DNA of 64,000 nucleotides from Desarmillaria ectypa (Eukaryota > Basidiomycota > Agaricomycetes > Agaricales > Physalacriaceae): contig JAUDYN010000002.1 in NCBI GenBank assembly GCA_030407005.1, positions 2,790,001 through 2,854,000 on the forward strand. Reading direction: 5' to 3'. Each line of letters begins with the position of its first letter. Position 1 is the first letter of the stretch. The position numbers and the translations under genes were made by a program. The notes under the pieces are model-generated. The model was not told the DNA's origin, did no database searches, and saw nothing but the letters and a program-made list of their open reading frames with translations. Positions 1-12,501 of the stretch are shown here, in pieces.

Positions 1-63
1 AGATGGGAAACCGGTTCCAACAGGTTTCTGTGCACTGCAGCGAGACCTGAGTCAGACTGCGCA

Positions 64-846
64 CTAGGGACGATAGACGCACGTACAAATATTTCGTATG
101 GTCACTGCTCTCCAGAGAGAATAGTTCAAGTAATAGTGCAAGTTTCCTCGACGCTCAGGCCATGGAGCTGAACCATAAAAGTATCTTGTTAGGGCCCCAT
201 CGATGGTTTTCTCACTTTTTATCATCAGCGTGGAATTAAGCGTCGTTTTAAACCCAGAGCTCATAGCCCTAATAATATTGTCCATTCCTAGGTCGACCAG
301 CCTGGGAGCGTGACCCGGGCTTTTAACATGAAAATCCGCTCTGTGTACTGTTACATTCTTGTCCGGGTCCAGAAAGATGCAGAGACTGGTTTTAATAATC
401 CCCGGGATCCCCGTCAACTTGGAGGCGGGGAACTGAAGGTTGAAGGATAGTTGTCGGAGAGAGGTGAAGCATACTCGAAATCCAATAAAGTTGGGCAAAT
501 TTGTCAGCAGGACATAGGCATCCTTTGCAGCTTCTTCGTCTGGCTGAGTCAAGTCGACGTAGCATGTCATGGTGCGAACAGATGAAGGAAGGCGGTTGCC
601 ATAGATGACCGACTGTTGTGACTGTATGATGGCACAGAGATAGGATTGAAGGTACTTGACGGTCGGGATGTATACATCTTGAGAAGAGTGAGCAGCGTAG
701 ATGTCCTGCCAGACGCTGTTTATCAATGGACAGGTGGCCATGAAGTGGATCCGGTCTTTGGAGGGTATTGTCGAGTTCCAGAATTCAGAGACTATGAGAT
801 CCACAATCTCTGGAGGAAATGTTAGCCTTTCAGATGCACTAAGCAT
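64..846 (-). CDS. F-box-like protein of agaric type
   Basis: A single open frame of 260 residues with an ATG at 846. Residues 8-23 (LTFPPEIVDLIVSEFW) resemble the first helix of an F-box, and a second segment with 'MATCPLINSVWQDIY' follows at about residues 36-50, as in the large F-box-like families of agarics. The rest has spaced hydrophobic residues but no domain I can name. If it is an F-box protein it would bring substrates to an SCF ubiquitin ligase in the nucleus or cytosol; that role is inferred from the N-terminus only. The 3' end lies close to the window edge and an extra intron near the C-terminus cannot be excluded. Its start faces away from NMT1, whose stop lies about 160 bp from this ATG. 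Confidence 0.6.
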   Translation of the reverse strand: MLSASERLTFPPEIVDLIVSEFWNSTIPSKDRIHFMATCPLINSVWQDIYAAHSSQDVYIPTVKYLQSYLCAIIQSQQSVIYGNRLPSSVRTMTCYVDLTQPDEEAAKDAYVLLTNLPNFIGFRVCFTSLRQLSFNLQFPASKLTGIPGIIKTSLCIFLDPDKNVTVHRADFHVKSPGHAPRLVDLGMDNIIRAMSSGFKTTLNSTLMIKSEKTIDGALTRYFYGSAPWPERRGNLHYYLNYSLWRAVTIRNICTCVYRP

Positions 847-1009
847 GCTGTTGCAAGGTATGAGGAGAGGAGTAGAGATTTCGAAAGTAGGGGCCTCGCG
901 AAGATTTTAAACCCATTTTTAGGAGTCACTCACACCCGGACCGAAGTCACCGGCTCCCTTATCGGTGGATTTTTCTACTGGACTGTCATTTTGAGTGTCT
1001 TCGACCTAT

Positions 1010-2966
1010 CTATAACATGGCTACTCCAATACCTTTACCGGCACTAGTATCCTCGGTGGCTGTCATACCAGCCAAGGGCGTTGTCCGCCAATTGTACAGA
1101 TAGAAATTCAAAAATCCATCGCCCTTCCCAAACTGTTTCAAATGTCATCAAACAAGTCAGATGCAGTGTGTGTAGTGCCCGACACACCTTTAGATCCGTC
1201 AAAAAATCCACGTTATCCATCAACGTCAGAGCATTGAAGACGTCAAACTTTGCGTTGTATGCGATCACCAGTGCATCGGCAATAAGTTGTTGTAACCTCT
1301 TCTTGAACCTGCCATCCGATTCGGCACCTGGTTCGAAAGCTGTGGCACTGGCGTAGTAGTATAGATAAGCAGCCTGCAGCACTCCAGGGCCAGGGGTATT
1401 GATGACGGTCGAAGGGAGAGAGTAGAACGAGAAGAAGTCAGTGACTTGGTGGGTATGTGGATCCTGAGGTATGGATGTCAAAAGCATCACTAAACACAAA
1501 CTTTGAGAGAAATTTTACCTCAACAACATAGCACCAAGTGACCTGCTTCACTCGCCTTCCTGGTCCCCCATCTCCAAGTTTCCCCGTGCCATTGCCGCTC
1601 AAAAATTGATGCTGGACGTCATCAAAGTTCATAGCCGGGGCCATGTCATACCGTAGCATAAATCTTGCGAACAAGTCTGCAACTTGCTTCACGTCCTTCT
1701 CCTCCATTTCTCGGATAGGAAGCGTAATTTTGTCGGGGACTTTATTGTAGTTGATCAGTCGTGCAAGGGACATGTGTCGAGGGACGGATGTAAAGTGGAT
1801 ATCAACCAACTTTGTGGTATTCAAAGCGCGATGATAATACTGGCAAGTTGACACTGGAGTGGGAACGACGACTCCAGCCGTGTATATCGCCTGGAAAATT
1901 CCTTCGAGATGTACTCGGCGTGTCACTTCCTTGATCAGGACTGGTGCTAATCGCTTGGAGCGCAGTTTCTTGTGGACACAGAGATAATTGATTTCGCATG
2001 CCACGAAGACGCTGGCAAACGCGTCAATAAGCGCCTATATCGATGACGCTGATGGAACTCACTTCTTTCGGACGCGAAGAGTCAAAGGTACACCGGAGAT
2101 GAAGGCCACCAGTTTTTGATTAGACGATACACGAACGCCTACATGCCATTCCTTGAAATATCCAGGTGGTTGAAGCGCCCTATCGTGAGATGAGACAGAT
2201 ACTAAAATCACAGGTGACACACACACCATTGCAGGAACTCTGCACTGTACTTGAATCGGAACGATGCCTCGTCGTCTTCAACGTAGTTCAGCGACAAAAG
2301 GTCGTACACCTCTTTCGCCTGGAGACACGTAAGCCGATGCACCAATACGAGGGCGCAATACGCACCTGGTTGAGATCGCTCATGTCAAGCGTTGTCCACT
2401 CGAAGCTGTTGGGCAGAGCGTAGGGTTCTTGACGGACTTGATCCCGGGGAACAGAAGGCTCGATGTACCCGTCCTCAATTGGTGGCCCCTCGCCTGGTTG
2501 AGGCACCGGCTGTGTCCCCCAGAACTAAAGCATCGTCGTGAGCCAGCAGTGCCAGAATGCAGGGAATAGTACAGACCTTATGCTCTCCCATATCCTTCCT
2601 GTTGATGCCCCCAATGCCAGCCTTGCCCTTCACCACATCCATGATTTTCATCGCCTCCAACGCTTCCCTCACGTCGGCCGCCGTCGCTTCGTTGCTACCA
2701 GCTCCTCCATCTTCCCGAACTCGAAACAAGACGCGATCAACCAGTTCCTGGGGTATCTCGGACTTTCCGGTGAGAGCCCTGAGGGCACTCGCAGTTTTGG
2801 ACTTTTTCTTTTTCTTCTTCTTCGTCTGACGGGTAGAGGGCGCCGTCGATGTGGATTCTAATGGATGACCTTCATCTTCGCTACCGGAAGAGTTGTCCCC
2901 CTCTTCATGATGACCAGCGATGGCGTCAGTGGCTTGTACAATCCCGGGCGACTGAGATGAGGCCAT
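1010..2966 (-). CDS. NMT1: Glycylpeptide N-tetradecanoyltransferase (N-myristoyltransferase)
   Basis: Transfers myristate from myristoyl-CoA to the N-terminal glycine of proteins in the cytosol. The spliced product starts at the ATG at 2966 with an acidic, serine-rich leader and a lysine run (about residues 50-57), typical of fungal NMT. The family signature [16 protein letters not shown] is readable around 1935-1990, followed by the conserved '[16 protein letters not shown]' segment. The C-terminal motif [14 protein letters not shown] lies around 1085-1130 and the protein ends with '...GIGVAML', the C-terminal residues being part of the active site in this family. Several short introns interrupt it, for example near 1470-1520 and 2010-2060. 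All conserved blocks are present, so the gene looks intact. It lies in the same direction as UFD1, about 200 bp downstream of it. Confidence 0.93.
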
Positions 2967-3169
2967 AAATGATAAAACTCGATGTGAAGATGAGCGAAGT
3001 GCGGGCCGACAGCCGACGTTGCTCCGTCGGTTAATTCGGTCAATAAAAATAGGAACATATTATCAAGTTTTCATTCCAAATGCTTCTTCAAGTAAAATCT
3101 GCTCACTCTAGCATGATCTAGACGACAAGAAATAGGGTCTTATATATATACAAAGTCTGATATTTCAGT

Positions 3170-4846
3170 CTAGTCACTGTCAATTATGATAACGTCGTCA
3201 TCATCCACGCCCCAATCAGGGGACGGACTCCTGGCTCTCTGCTGCTCTGGCGCCGCATTGTTTCTCCGTGGTATACGAGGTACTCGCGCACCCCCAGCAC
3301 CGACAGCTCCAGGTTCCCTGGGGGCTTGATTACCCAAAGTTTGACCAGATCCCAGTGCGCTCCAAGACGCTGATGCAGAGCTTTCCTCGGTGGCCTTCTC
3401 TTTACCCTTAGACGCCGGGGCCGAAGGCTGTCCAGTACCTCTACCAGTTAGCGTCCGCCCGGAACCGGCGAAAGACGCATCCTAAAAGAAAGCTGAGTAA
3501 TAGACGCATTTCGCATGCGATTCGACTTGCCTGTGCAGCAGGGGAGTTTGAGGATGGCGGAGCTGCTGGGGGAACATATGGTGTTACATTGAATCCGAAG
3601 AACAGCTTGCCGAAAGGCAGATTCAAAGCGGCCGGAACTTTAACATCAGAGTCCAGAGTGCTGTTAGACACGATACGGTGTTTACTAGGATGTCGTGTCA
3701 GGCAGGTAGTATAAGGAAGCAAATGAACCCACTCAGATCTTATGATCTTGCTGCCTTCTACCACTTCTTCAATTTTTCGGTGACTGATACCTCTTCCCTT
3801 TGTCTTCCGTCCGCCCAGAGTTTCTCCTCTGCCCTTGAAACTCTCCCATTGGTCGCCGTCTTTGCTGACTGCGGTGGATCCAGCGCCCGTGCCAGAAAAT
3901 CCGCCACTTAATGATGACCCAGGCCGCGAAGAACCCGGGGAAGCAGAGTCGAGATCGATTTTGAGCTTCGACGCCATGGTAGAGGGAGGTGCTGCCTTAG
4001 GTTTTTCGGGCTCAACGTATCCCACAGGCGCAGCAAAATCAACCTCAAGATCAGTATCTAGAACGCTAATTCCTTCGCCACCTGGATTGGTCTCCATGAC
4101 AAGAAGCCCAAATATTATAGAATTATAGCATATTTCAATGATATCGCCTTGTGTCAACGCTGAGAAATTGCGTAGGGCCTGTTCGAGCCTGACCCACCGA
4201 GAAATGAGCATGCTGTACGCGCAGGACATGTAAAACTTACACGGCCTTAGGGTCTGAGATCTCTAAAAAGTGGACGGTCTGTGCTTGTAGCTTGACAAAC
4301 TTTCCCTTGGGCAGTTCTGCTCCAGTAATTCGGATAGGGTCGCCTTCATTCAAACGCAAAGTCTTCATCATCCAATAAGGCAAATGAACGACGCCTTCTT
4401 GGGCGATGAATTCGAGCACACCTGCATGCGTGGAGGCGGCAGGATTAGTGGGATTACGCAGTTGGAACATCCAAGGCGATTCTAGATCCATATTTGTAAG
4501 GTTAGCAAGAGCCGATGGGGGCATAATGACTGTCGACTTTTGATTGGCGGTGATTTCGAAGAGGAGAGTAGATATGAAACGCACTCTTGCCGCCGTAGGA
4601 GACATTCTCTCGTTCTCGTCCTGGCAGCATCGCCACGCTATACGCCCTCAGGTACTCATCGTAAGCAGATGGTGGATTGTGTCCGGACTGCGCATAAGGA
4701 AGGCCTCTGTGATGGATCAGTGTCGATTCAGACGATGACAATAAAGGACATACCCGGCTAGCTGAGCAAATAACTGGGCGGGATTATTCTGCAAGGGAGT
4801 CAGTGGAAAATGGCATTCAATATCGAGGCAAACGTACAAAATTCAT
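3170..4846 (-). CDS. UFD1: Ubiquitin fusion degradation protein 1 (UFD1)
   Basis: Subunit of the Cdc48-Ufd1-Npl4 complex that extracts ubiquitylated substrates in ER-associated degradation. The N-terminal double-psi barrel/Ufd1 domain is readable: 'YDEYLRAYSVAML', then 'IMPPSALANLTNMDLESPWM', then 'GVVHLPYWMMKTLRL' and 'FLEISDPKAVLEQALRNFS'. The C-terminal half is Ser/Gly/Pro rich with 'KLFFGFNVTPYVPP' and ends in an acidic tail (VDDDDVIIIDSD) resembling the tail of yeast Ufd1. The first coding exon is only 9 nt (4838-4846, encoding MNF), followed by another very short exon around 4755-4795; the ~47-nt intron after it restores frame exactly. The gene is divergent from CCT4 across 125 bp. Confidence 0.93.
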
Positions 4847-4971
4847 GGCGACGAAAGTGAATGGTGGTGGAGGTAAGAAGAAAGGATAGATCACTGAACG
4901 CTGAATCGACGCGCGTCATTTCAAGTTGGGCGGTGTCACGTTACCCTCGATCCTTCCAAGTTCTGACCACC
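4847..4971. promoter_or_regulatory. Divergent promoter between UFD1 and CCT4
   Basis: Only 125 bp separate the two start codons, so both transcription starts and any control sites must lie here or inside the first exons and introns. Both products act in protein quality control, so shared control is plausible. No TATA box was recognised. Confidence 0.5.
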
Positions 4972-7004
4972 ATGACCTCGAAATCTCCTTCAGCAGGGCA
5001 ACAAGGAATAACCAAGAATCTTTCTGGCGCCAATGCTGCGTTCAATGACAAGGTATGGGTGTATCTGGTACATCTAACTGCACGGCCTGACACGCTTTCT
5101 GATAGGGAAAGCCTATGGAACTTCGGCTATCGAACATGGTTGCTGCAAAAGGTTTTTTTTATCATTGGAATTAAACAGAGTTCCATTTTCCTAATGCATT
5201 TGCAGCTATCAGTGATGCGGTACGGACGTCTCTGGGGCCAAGAGGAATGGATAAAATGGTGCGTCAAATACCAATTTCTGCATGGCTAGTCATAACGTCT
5301 ATTGTATCAGATCCAAACTGCAAAAGGCGAAGTCATTGTAACTAACGATGGGGCGACCATTTTGAAGAGTATTCAAGCCCTCCATCCTGCCGCGAAGATG
5401 GCAAGTCTCTCTCTGCATTTAGCATCAAGCCCACTAACTTGAGCACAGCTTGTCGACCTGTCTGCCGCCCAGGATGTCGAAGCCGGTGATGGTACGACAA
5501 CCGTAGTCGTTCTTGCTGGTAGCCTGCTGGGTGCAGCAGAAAGGATGCTCCAAAAAGGCATCCACCCCACCATCATTGCTGAATCTTTCCTCAAGGCCTC
5601 GACAAAGGCCGTCGAATACTTGACGGAGATGTCAACACCTGTTGACTTGAATGACAAGGCTAGCTTATTGCGGGCAGCAAGCACTTCATTGAACTCAAAG
5701 GTCCGTCAGCTATCCTTTGTTCGCAATCTATCTTTACCGTCCCTTTTCTGTAGATCGTCTCGCAATACTCGTCAACCCTTGCTCCCATCGCTGTAGCAGC
5801 AGTAACGCGTCTTGTCACTCCTACTTCCTCTAATGTCGATTTACGTGATATCCGCGTCGTGAAAAAGGTCGGAGGCACAATAGAAGACACGGAGCTGATA
5901 GAGGGCGTTGTGCTGAACCAGAACGTCGTCGTCACGGCTGGTGGCCCTACGCGGATAGAGAAAGCTAAAATCGCCATCATCCAATTCCAGCTCAGTGCGC
6001 CAAAACCTGACGTGCGTCTTTGCGCTTACTCGTACTGGAGTTTTATCACTCACCGCGCTACAGATGGATAACACAGTTGTGATCAACGATTATCGGCAGA
6101 TGGATAAGGTGCTCAAAGAAGGACGTCAATATCTCCTAAATATCTGCAAAAAGATCAAGAAAGCAGGATGCAACGTCCTCTTGATCCAAAAATCAATTCT
6201 ACGGGACGCAGTCGATGACGTCTCCCTCAACTTCCTCAAAAAACTCGGAATTCTGGCCGTCAAAGACGTGGAACGAGATGAGATCGAGTTTTTGTCGAAG
6301 AGCTTAGGCTGTAAACCGGTGGCAGACATTGAGGCCTTTACCGAGGACAAACTAGGATACGCTGACCTCGTTGAGGAGTCATCGAAATCTGGTCCGAAAG
6401 TGGTCAAAATTACTGGAATCAAGAATCGGGGACGGACCGTCAGCATCCTGGCCATGGGAGCAAACAATATCGTCGTGGAGGAGTGCGAGCGCAGTTTGCA
6501 CGACGCTCTGTGCGTTGTGAGGTGTCTAGTGAAGAAACGGTGAGTTTTTCGATGATTCGTGAGCCTATCGTTCTGATGATGGTCGTTAGTGCCTTGATTG
6601 GTGGGGGTGGTGCGCCGGAAATACACGTTTCCCGCCTTCTTTCTCAACACGCGCATTCACTGAAAGGCATGGAAGCCTTTTGCTTCCAGGCCTACGCCGA
6701 TGCGCTTGAGGTGATACCAATAACGCTAGCTGAGAATGCGGGCCTCAACCCCATTGCTATCGTCACTGAGCTGCGTAATCGACACGCACTAGGAGAGCGA
6801 AATGCTGGAATCAATGTCCGAAAGGTATGTTTTGAAGGAGTTACACGTGGCAACAATCCCTTAATTTTGCGTCAGGGACTCATATCAAATATCCTTGAGG
6901 AAGATGTCGTACAGCCGCTGCTGGTGTCAACGAGTGCTGTAGAACTTTCGACGGAGACTGTTTGTTTGCTATTGAAGATTGACGATTATGTTCAAGCTCG
7001 GTGA
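4972..7004 (+). CDS. CCT4: T-complex protein 1 subunit delta (CCT4 chaperonin)
   Basis: One of eight subunits of the cytosolic TRiC/CCT chaperonin that folds actin, tubulin and WD-repeat proteins. Conserved group II chaperonin motifs are present in order: '[10 protein letters not shown]', '[10 protein letters not shown]', the ATP-site '[13 protein letters not shown]', '[18 protein letters not shown]', '[14 protein letters not shown]' and '[11 protein letters not shown]', ending '[12 protein letters not shown]'. The N-terminus '[20 protein letters not shown]' is assembled over two small exons. Start is the ATG at 4972. Several introns of 45-60 nt interrupt it (for example near 5052-5106, 5402-5448, 5700-5753). 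Subunit identity rests on the delta-like N- and C-terminal sequences and is good but not absolute. It converges with the mitochondrial carrier gene. Confidence 0.92.
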
Positions 7005-7499
7005 TAGAGACGCGTGGTAGAAACAAAGTAGTGTTATTGTCCGATTCTTAATATCTAACGGTGCTGATTCGTTCATGTAATGTGTGGTGCTTCCTCAACC
7101 TGCGCAGAGGGCCTCAAGCAGGTCCCAGCTTTCATATTAATGTGACATCTCGAGCATCATTGTCATATTGATGGTTCCCAGGTAACTTGAACCTTGATAT
7201 GAATTGAATGCTTTGCACTGCTGGTTCTTCAATTGCAAGAAGTGATCGTCATCAAAAGGATGATCGACTCTACCATTTGACTTAATCACGAAAGGTATCC
7301 AATGACTGCATGCTGTCAGGTGGCCTGGCATTCAGGGAGATACTGCAGTGCTATGAAATAGAGTGAGGATATAGGAGTTATATTCGTTGGATTGCGACAT
7401 CGATTCTGGGGGAACACAAGAGCGCATCGGATATACATACACTATACTTGATACATAAAGCCGTAGTTTGTAATAGTTTATAGGTGCCGAGAGAAGCAG
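7005..7499. other. Intergenic, convergent 3' ends
   Basis: Lies between the stop codons of CCT4 and the carrier gene. It should hold both 3' untranslated regions. No conserved reading frame, repeat or RNA gene was recognised. Confidence 0.6.
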
Positions 7500-8895
7500 T
7501 CACGGTAGGTGGTCGATGTAGTTCGAGACGAGGTCAAAGAAAGTCCAAAGCAGGCCGTGGGTAGTGATACTCCGCACTGCGCTGACGCCGAGACCACGAT
7601 AAATCCTAGCTATACCTGCCAATAGCGGTTTGGGATTATTCGGGTCGGGACCTGGACATAGATGTCAGTCAGATCTTTACAAATGAAATTAAAACTGACC
7701 TCTGACGAGACGATACAGTGTCTCCCAAGGCCCCCGATATCTTTCACCAGCTAATGATCGCTGCTGGATTTTCGTCTTTACACTGAGAGAGGGGGGGAGA
7801 CGTTAATTATGCCATGGAAATTACTTATTATTTGACCTACACATCAAGAGGATAGATTAATGCCCATGAAGATACCTACAGGCACTGTCATATCACGGTC
7901 ACAGTTTGATTCATTCGAAGTCAGACTTACACCGGACAGCGAACCACAGAAGAACGGAACAATCGAAGCAGGAATAGGCAGCCAGGCAGGAGTCAGTCCT
8001 TGATCTCCTGATCTGTCCCGTCCAAGGAGGTGCCGCATTCCGTCGTATTCAAGGAAGTACAGTGCAGTTCCCGTAGTATCCCGTACTGATATTGCCGCAT
8101 TGAGCTGTAGCAAGGCTTTTGTAGAGGAGCGGACGCACCGAAATGCATGCGGAAACCCGTGTACAGCCCAGTGATACCATTGCTTTGAAAAATTTCTTTT
8201 ACTGCTTCCCACGTCTTTGGCGCCTTGGTGAGTTGCACACCCTTACTAGCAGCGATTGCAAACTCCAATTGTCGCCGGACCTGCGAATGACGTTTAAGAA
8301 CGATAGAGGTTGGGCGAAGGAGTTGTGTACCTTGACGAGTTCAAATGCTATGATGCGATGATGAGCAGCGGGATAGCAACGATAGAATAGCTGCTTACGA
8401 GCACTTCCAAATGATATTAAAGCCCCAGACATCGCTCCGCTGATACCACCAACAAGAGAGGCGTCGATTATAGAATTACGAGTCAGGTAATTATGATCCC
8501 GACAGAACTCCTTGGTACGAGTATAGATAGTGAAGCTTGCGGCGCCTACGAACATTAAAAAACAGAGAGAAATGGGTAAAAATGCACTCACGGACAAAGG
8601 AAATCGTTATGAGAGGTATCCAAAGACCACGATAGAATCCGACGACTCCCTCATCCCGATACACGACGGCAGCAAGCCTCGACACACTGATGGGCGTTTT
8701 TGTTGTCTGTAGTCTTGACTTGAGAGAGTCAAGCTGGAAGAAAGCAAGTTAATCATGAATGTGAATTACAAGACTTGAGACACACTGGATAACCCGCAAA
8801 GGTGGAAATGTAGCTCGCGGACAGCGCGCATACAACTGCTTTGTTCCCTGCACCACAGACATGAGTGACCTCGTCATTCAATATGACGGTGACAT
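7500..8895 (-). CDS. Mitochondrial carrier family protein (SLC25-type)
   Basis: A solute carrier of the inner mitochondrial membrane; the substrate cannot be told from sequence. The spliced product has three carrier repeats with signature turns YPLDSLKSRLQ, PFELVKVRRQ and YPLDVVKTKIQQ, each followed by the usual glycine-rich segments ('GFYRGLWIPL', 'GLYTGFRMHF', 'IYRGLGVSAVRS'). About five short introns are inferred; the stop is at 7500-7502. The 5' end is a problem: the conserved start (NDEVTHVCGAGNK) at about 8878 has no in-frame ATG before the upstream stop at 8927-8929. An ATG at 8895 is close by but one frame off. Either a small upstream exon was missed or there is an indel. Confidence 0.8.
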
Positions 8896-9364
8896 ACGGC
8901 GAAGGAAGTCGTTGTATGCGGCCGAGTCATACGGAAAATTGGATGTGCTGCCAGGACCACGGTGAAGCCGAAATGAGGCGAAAAAAAAGGATAAAATACA
9001 TGCCTTTTTCCATCCATAGGGCGGGCTGACTGGGCTGGCCGTCAGTCCAGTTTCACTTGCATGCCCTACGCGACAGCAAAAAACTGTGAGGTGGATCGAT
9101 GTGATACCGTCGGGCGCAGGGATCAAGGAAGGAGCGAAGGATTGTCGACACCGGCAATTTCAGAACACGGTCACCGCAACTCGACCACCAAATCACTTGA
9201 CGCCCCTTCGTGCTTCTTCGGCTTCTTTCGTTCCAGTGAATCGCTGTTTCTCGACCTTGCGGGCAAAATTCATACAGACAAGTGGAAAGATATATGTGCT
9301 ACGTATGATACAGACTATATAATGAACGTAAATGAAAGCCTAGGCTTGCCCATTGAAACTTGAC
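8896..9364. other. Intergenic, 5' region of the carrier gene
   Basis: Separates the carrier start from the stop of the RRN6-like gene. A 100-residue plus-strand frame at 9061-9363 has no recognisable family and overlaps the likely carrier promoter, so I do not call it. The missing first carrier exon may lie here. Confidence 0.4.
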
Positions 9365-12300
9365 TTAAAAACCGCCCAACCTCTTCTTCGCAGGTTTCTT
9401 CTTTGCAGCGGGCGGCGGGCGACCTTCATGTGGTCCAGGAAAAATATGTGTGCTGGTCATTAATTCTTGAGAGCTTGTGGCTGGGAGGGCATTAGATATT
9501 TGAGACTGAGAAGTGGACCTGAGCACGGGAACAATGGCCGGTTGTGACTGAGGGAAAAAGGTCCCTCGGCTTGAGGTCGGCTGCACGGTTGGAACCATGG
9601 CACTTGATGCCACGACGACGGGAGGACGTTTGGGCTGGGTCGATTTCGGCAAGTTTGATTTGGGCTGAATCCTTGTGGGTTCCTCTGTCGGATCGCCGTA
9701 AGGATCCACGTAAACGTAAGTGTCTGGGTCCGTCCCAGCTGCCCATTCCTTTAGCAGCAATCGAACGCCAAGGGGATACGACATCTCTGGATCATCATCT
9801 CCCCCTTCCTCCCTTCCTTCATCTGCTGTCTTTCGCGGCATGGGCCGCAAGTACCTGAAATCTACTGAAGGCGGTTTGTTGCCAATGGAGAGGGCTTCTG
9901 TCATGCTCTCGAGGTCATCAGGCACAGAGGCCGGCGGCTTCAGTGGTTGAACGAAAAAGACGTCTTGCGAAAGCGCCAAATCAAGAGCAAGTTGCTCTCG
10001 AGCTTTGCTTTCTCTTCTTAGAGACTGAGCTGTGCGATCTGGGCTGTAGACGAGGTCATACTTCCGTAGGTGTTCAAGTATGTCCTCCACGTTATGATGC
10101 ACAGTCGAATCAAGAACCTGTAAGGTAGAACCGATATTGTGATACCATCCAAAACCTTGACCCAAGGAAGCCGGCGACAAGCGCCCTTGCTGTAGCGCAC
10201 GGTACCCTCTGGTCGAATTGATGATACTCCCTGTCAGAAAATCAGCTCGGGAAGCACCGTCTGGTTCGTCTCCTGATCGGAAAGCTATATCGTAGCTAGG
10301 GGAGTACAAAACTCAGAACAAGTCAGATCTCGCTACTGATGAACCTCACGTCGTCAACATATGCTCTATGGGAACATTCGTATCTTGCCAATAGAGGGGC
10401 AGACGGTCCACGAGGTCGTATACGTCTTCTGCGTTTTTTTCTTCATATTCTTCATCTCGTCTAGCCCTCTCCACGAAAATATCTGTATATAGACCATTCA
10501 TTAGCTATCTAGCTTTCATGGATAAGTACGACTCACGATGATACATCTCAGAAAAGTCTACTTCCACGTATTCTCTATTACCAAGGGGCCCAATGTCTGG
10601 TCGTAGCGTCGAGGCACTGAGGTCCAGCTCTTTAACATCCTCCGACCACTCCAAATTTGGGGTCAGTATCTCTATTTCATCCGATAGGCCCAGTTCGATC
10701 ATATGTATGGCCCCGCGCCTGGACAATCTTAATAGACTGAAGGATTGATCCCAAGCGAGGTATGAGTGATGCGCGAACAACTGCCCAATCAGAGAATCTT
10801 CAAAATCGGTGGCCGATGTCAAACAGTGCGGGATCCCGTTAGCATGAATGAGTCCGTTCTCATTTGAGCGAGAAACGGAGTACACATGAACCATCCCATT
10901 CTTTCGTGATGTCAAGAACGTGAAAGGCGCTGGTTTGACTGTCAGAAAATAAGGGAAGACACAGGCCATATATTGGCTTACTATTTTGAAAAGAGACGGT
11001 ATCAGTTCTAAGTGTCCTATCGAACGATCGGTTATGATTATATCCAAGAATTGGCTTCCCTGGGTTTCTATCATCGATCCAAAAGAGTTGAGAAGTGGTA
11101 CACAGGCGGATCAGATGACCATCCTGGTCTTCGACGGCAGTAATCATGTCTTTCTTACTTGGGACAGAAAAGATTAAACTGTAGACACCATTTTCCTGCA
11201 GAAATACATGAACATGACCAAAAGGCGTGATTCACCGTGCATTAGGGGACCTACACGAGAGTCAAGCTGCCTTAAAACTTTGCTCGAAGTTAAAAGGCAT
11301 GTGTCAATGTTAGCACCCAACGAGAGTCTCCAGAAATCGTCAGACATGACTTCGGACATAGACGACAGGGTAGAATAATCAAAGATACTAGAAGAACATC
11401 GTGTGTCATGTTAATTTTGATAGAAAAGGGAAATAACTCACATGAAAGGTTTACCACTGGTGAAGTTATAGCTGAAGACCATGCCTTGATCATTGACAAC
11501 CAGCAGGTCATGAACGGAAGGGAACTTGACATCAATCATTTGATGACCGCCCACATCAAACGGGGAAATGGTCGCGACATCGAATAGCTTTACTTTTTTT
11601 GGTGTGTCGCTAGATCTCATTCCCAGGACACATGTAATACCGTAGGTCCTCACAGCCAACAAAGCGCCTAACATGATCAATACAAAACCGGGTAGATACC
11701 GCGACAGGTATCTTACCTTGTGCCAGATTTGGGGGATCATATCTGGGTGAAGCGATTTGAGATATGGGTGTGTCGAACGACCTTACTGGCGTAGCCGCCG
11801 GGGAAAAAACTCTCCCATTCTCAGAAGGGAGAAATGGTGATATATCTATTGATGATGAAGTTAAACAAATGACTCTTGATGGAGAGCGCGACGAAAACGT
11901 ACTTAGGTCGCGACCCAGTTCACCCATCGGAAATGCAAGGTGCAATGACACCGGCCTCGAAGACTCGTACGAGGTGACCGTTTCAAGTAAATTTCCGTCA
12001 TATGGATTATACACGTCTCGATCGTGTGAGACTTTCGCGTCTGTCTCTATCTCCTCTCTGATCAGTTCAGCGGCAATTTCGACATCAGGAAAATGTGTCC
12101 TCAGAAAATTTGCCTACAGCAGAGGTCAGATATAGTTTATTTTGGTGCTACATGACGTACTCCTCGCTCTGCCCTTCTCCCTGGCGTTATACGCGGAAAT
12201 GTGATGGAAGGTGGACGCGTCGCTGGGAATATTTTGACGGGTTTCCCTGCCTGAAGTTTGAATGTGTCCAAATCTGTCAATGCTGCCTTGTAAGTAAATC

Positions 12301-12501
12301 CATTACAGGGGTCAAGTATAGCGTACCATAACTTTTCACCAAGGAAGACCATTCAAGACGATTTTCCTTCTCAACCAGGGTCAGAGCTTCCAGTAGTCCA
12401 TGATCTAGGTTGGGATATTGGAATATCTCTTTCCTTTTGCCTTTGCCCTCCTTTCTTGGTATGTCCTCGATGTTTCGGTCATCCGCAGGCCACGATTCCA
12501 T
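9365..12501 (-). CDS. RRN6-like RNA polymerase I initiation factor
   Basis: Probable subunit of the Pol I core factor (Rrn6/TAF1C-like) that recruits polymerase I to the rDNA promoter. The large multi-exon product starts at the ATG at 12501 (MESWPADDRNIEDIPRK). It has a long middle part of repeated beta-rich segments such as 'MIDVKFPSVHDLLVVNDQG', fitting a beta-propeller, and a C-terminal helical part ('WYHNIGSTLQVLDSTV', 'DILEHLRKYDLVY'). It ends in a Lys-rich tail, 'AAKKKPAKKRLGGF', of the type seen in RRN6-like proteins. The frame above 12501 stays open but lacks an ATG and is probably 5' UTR. Identity rests on overall architecture and the tail rather than a sharp motif. It is divergent from MRPL9 across 156 bp. 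Confidence 0.6.

Noticed and set aside
9061..9363. 100-residue plus-strand open frame between carrier and RRN6-like gene
   Set aside because: Low-complexity, no family resemblance, and it overlaps the carrier 5' region.
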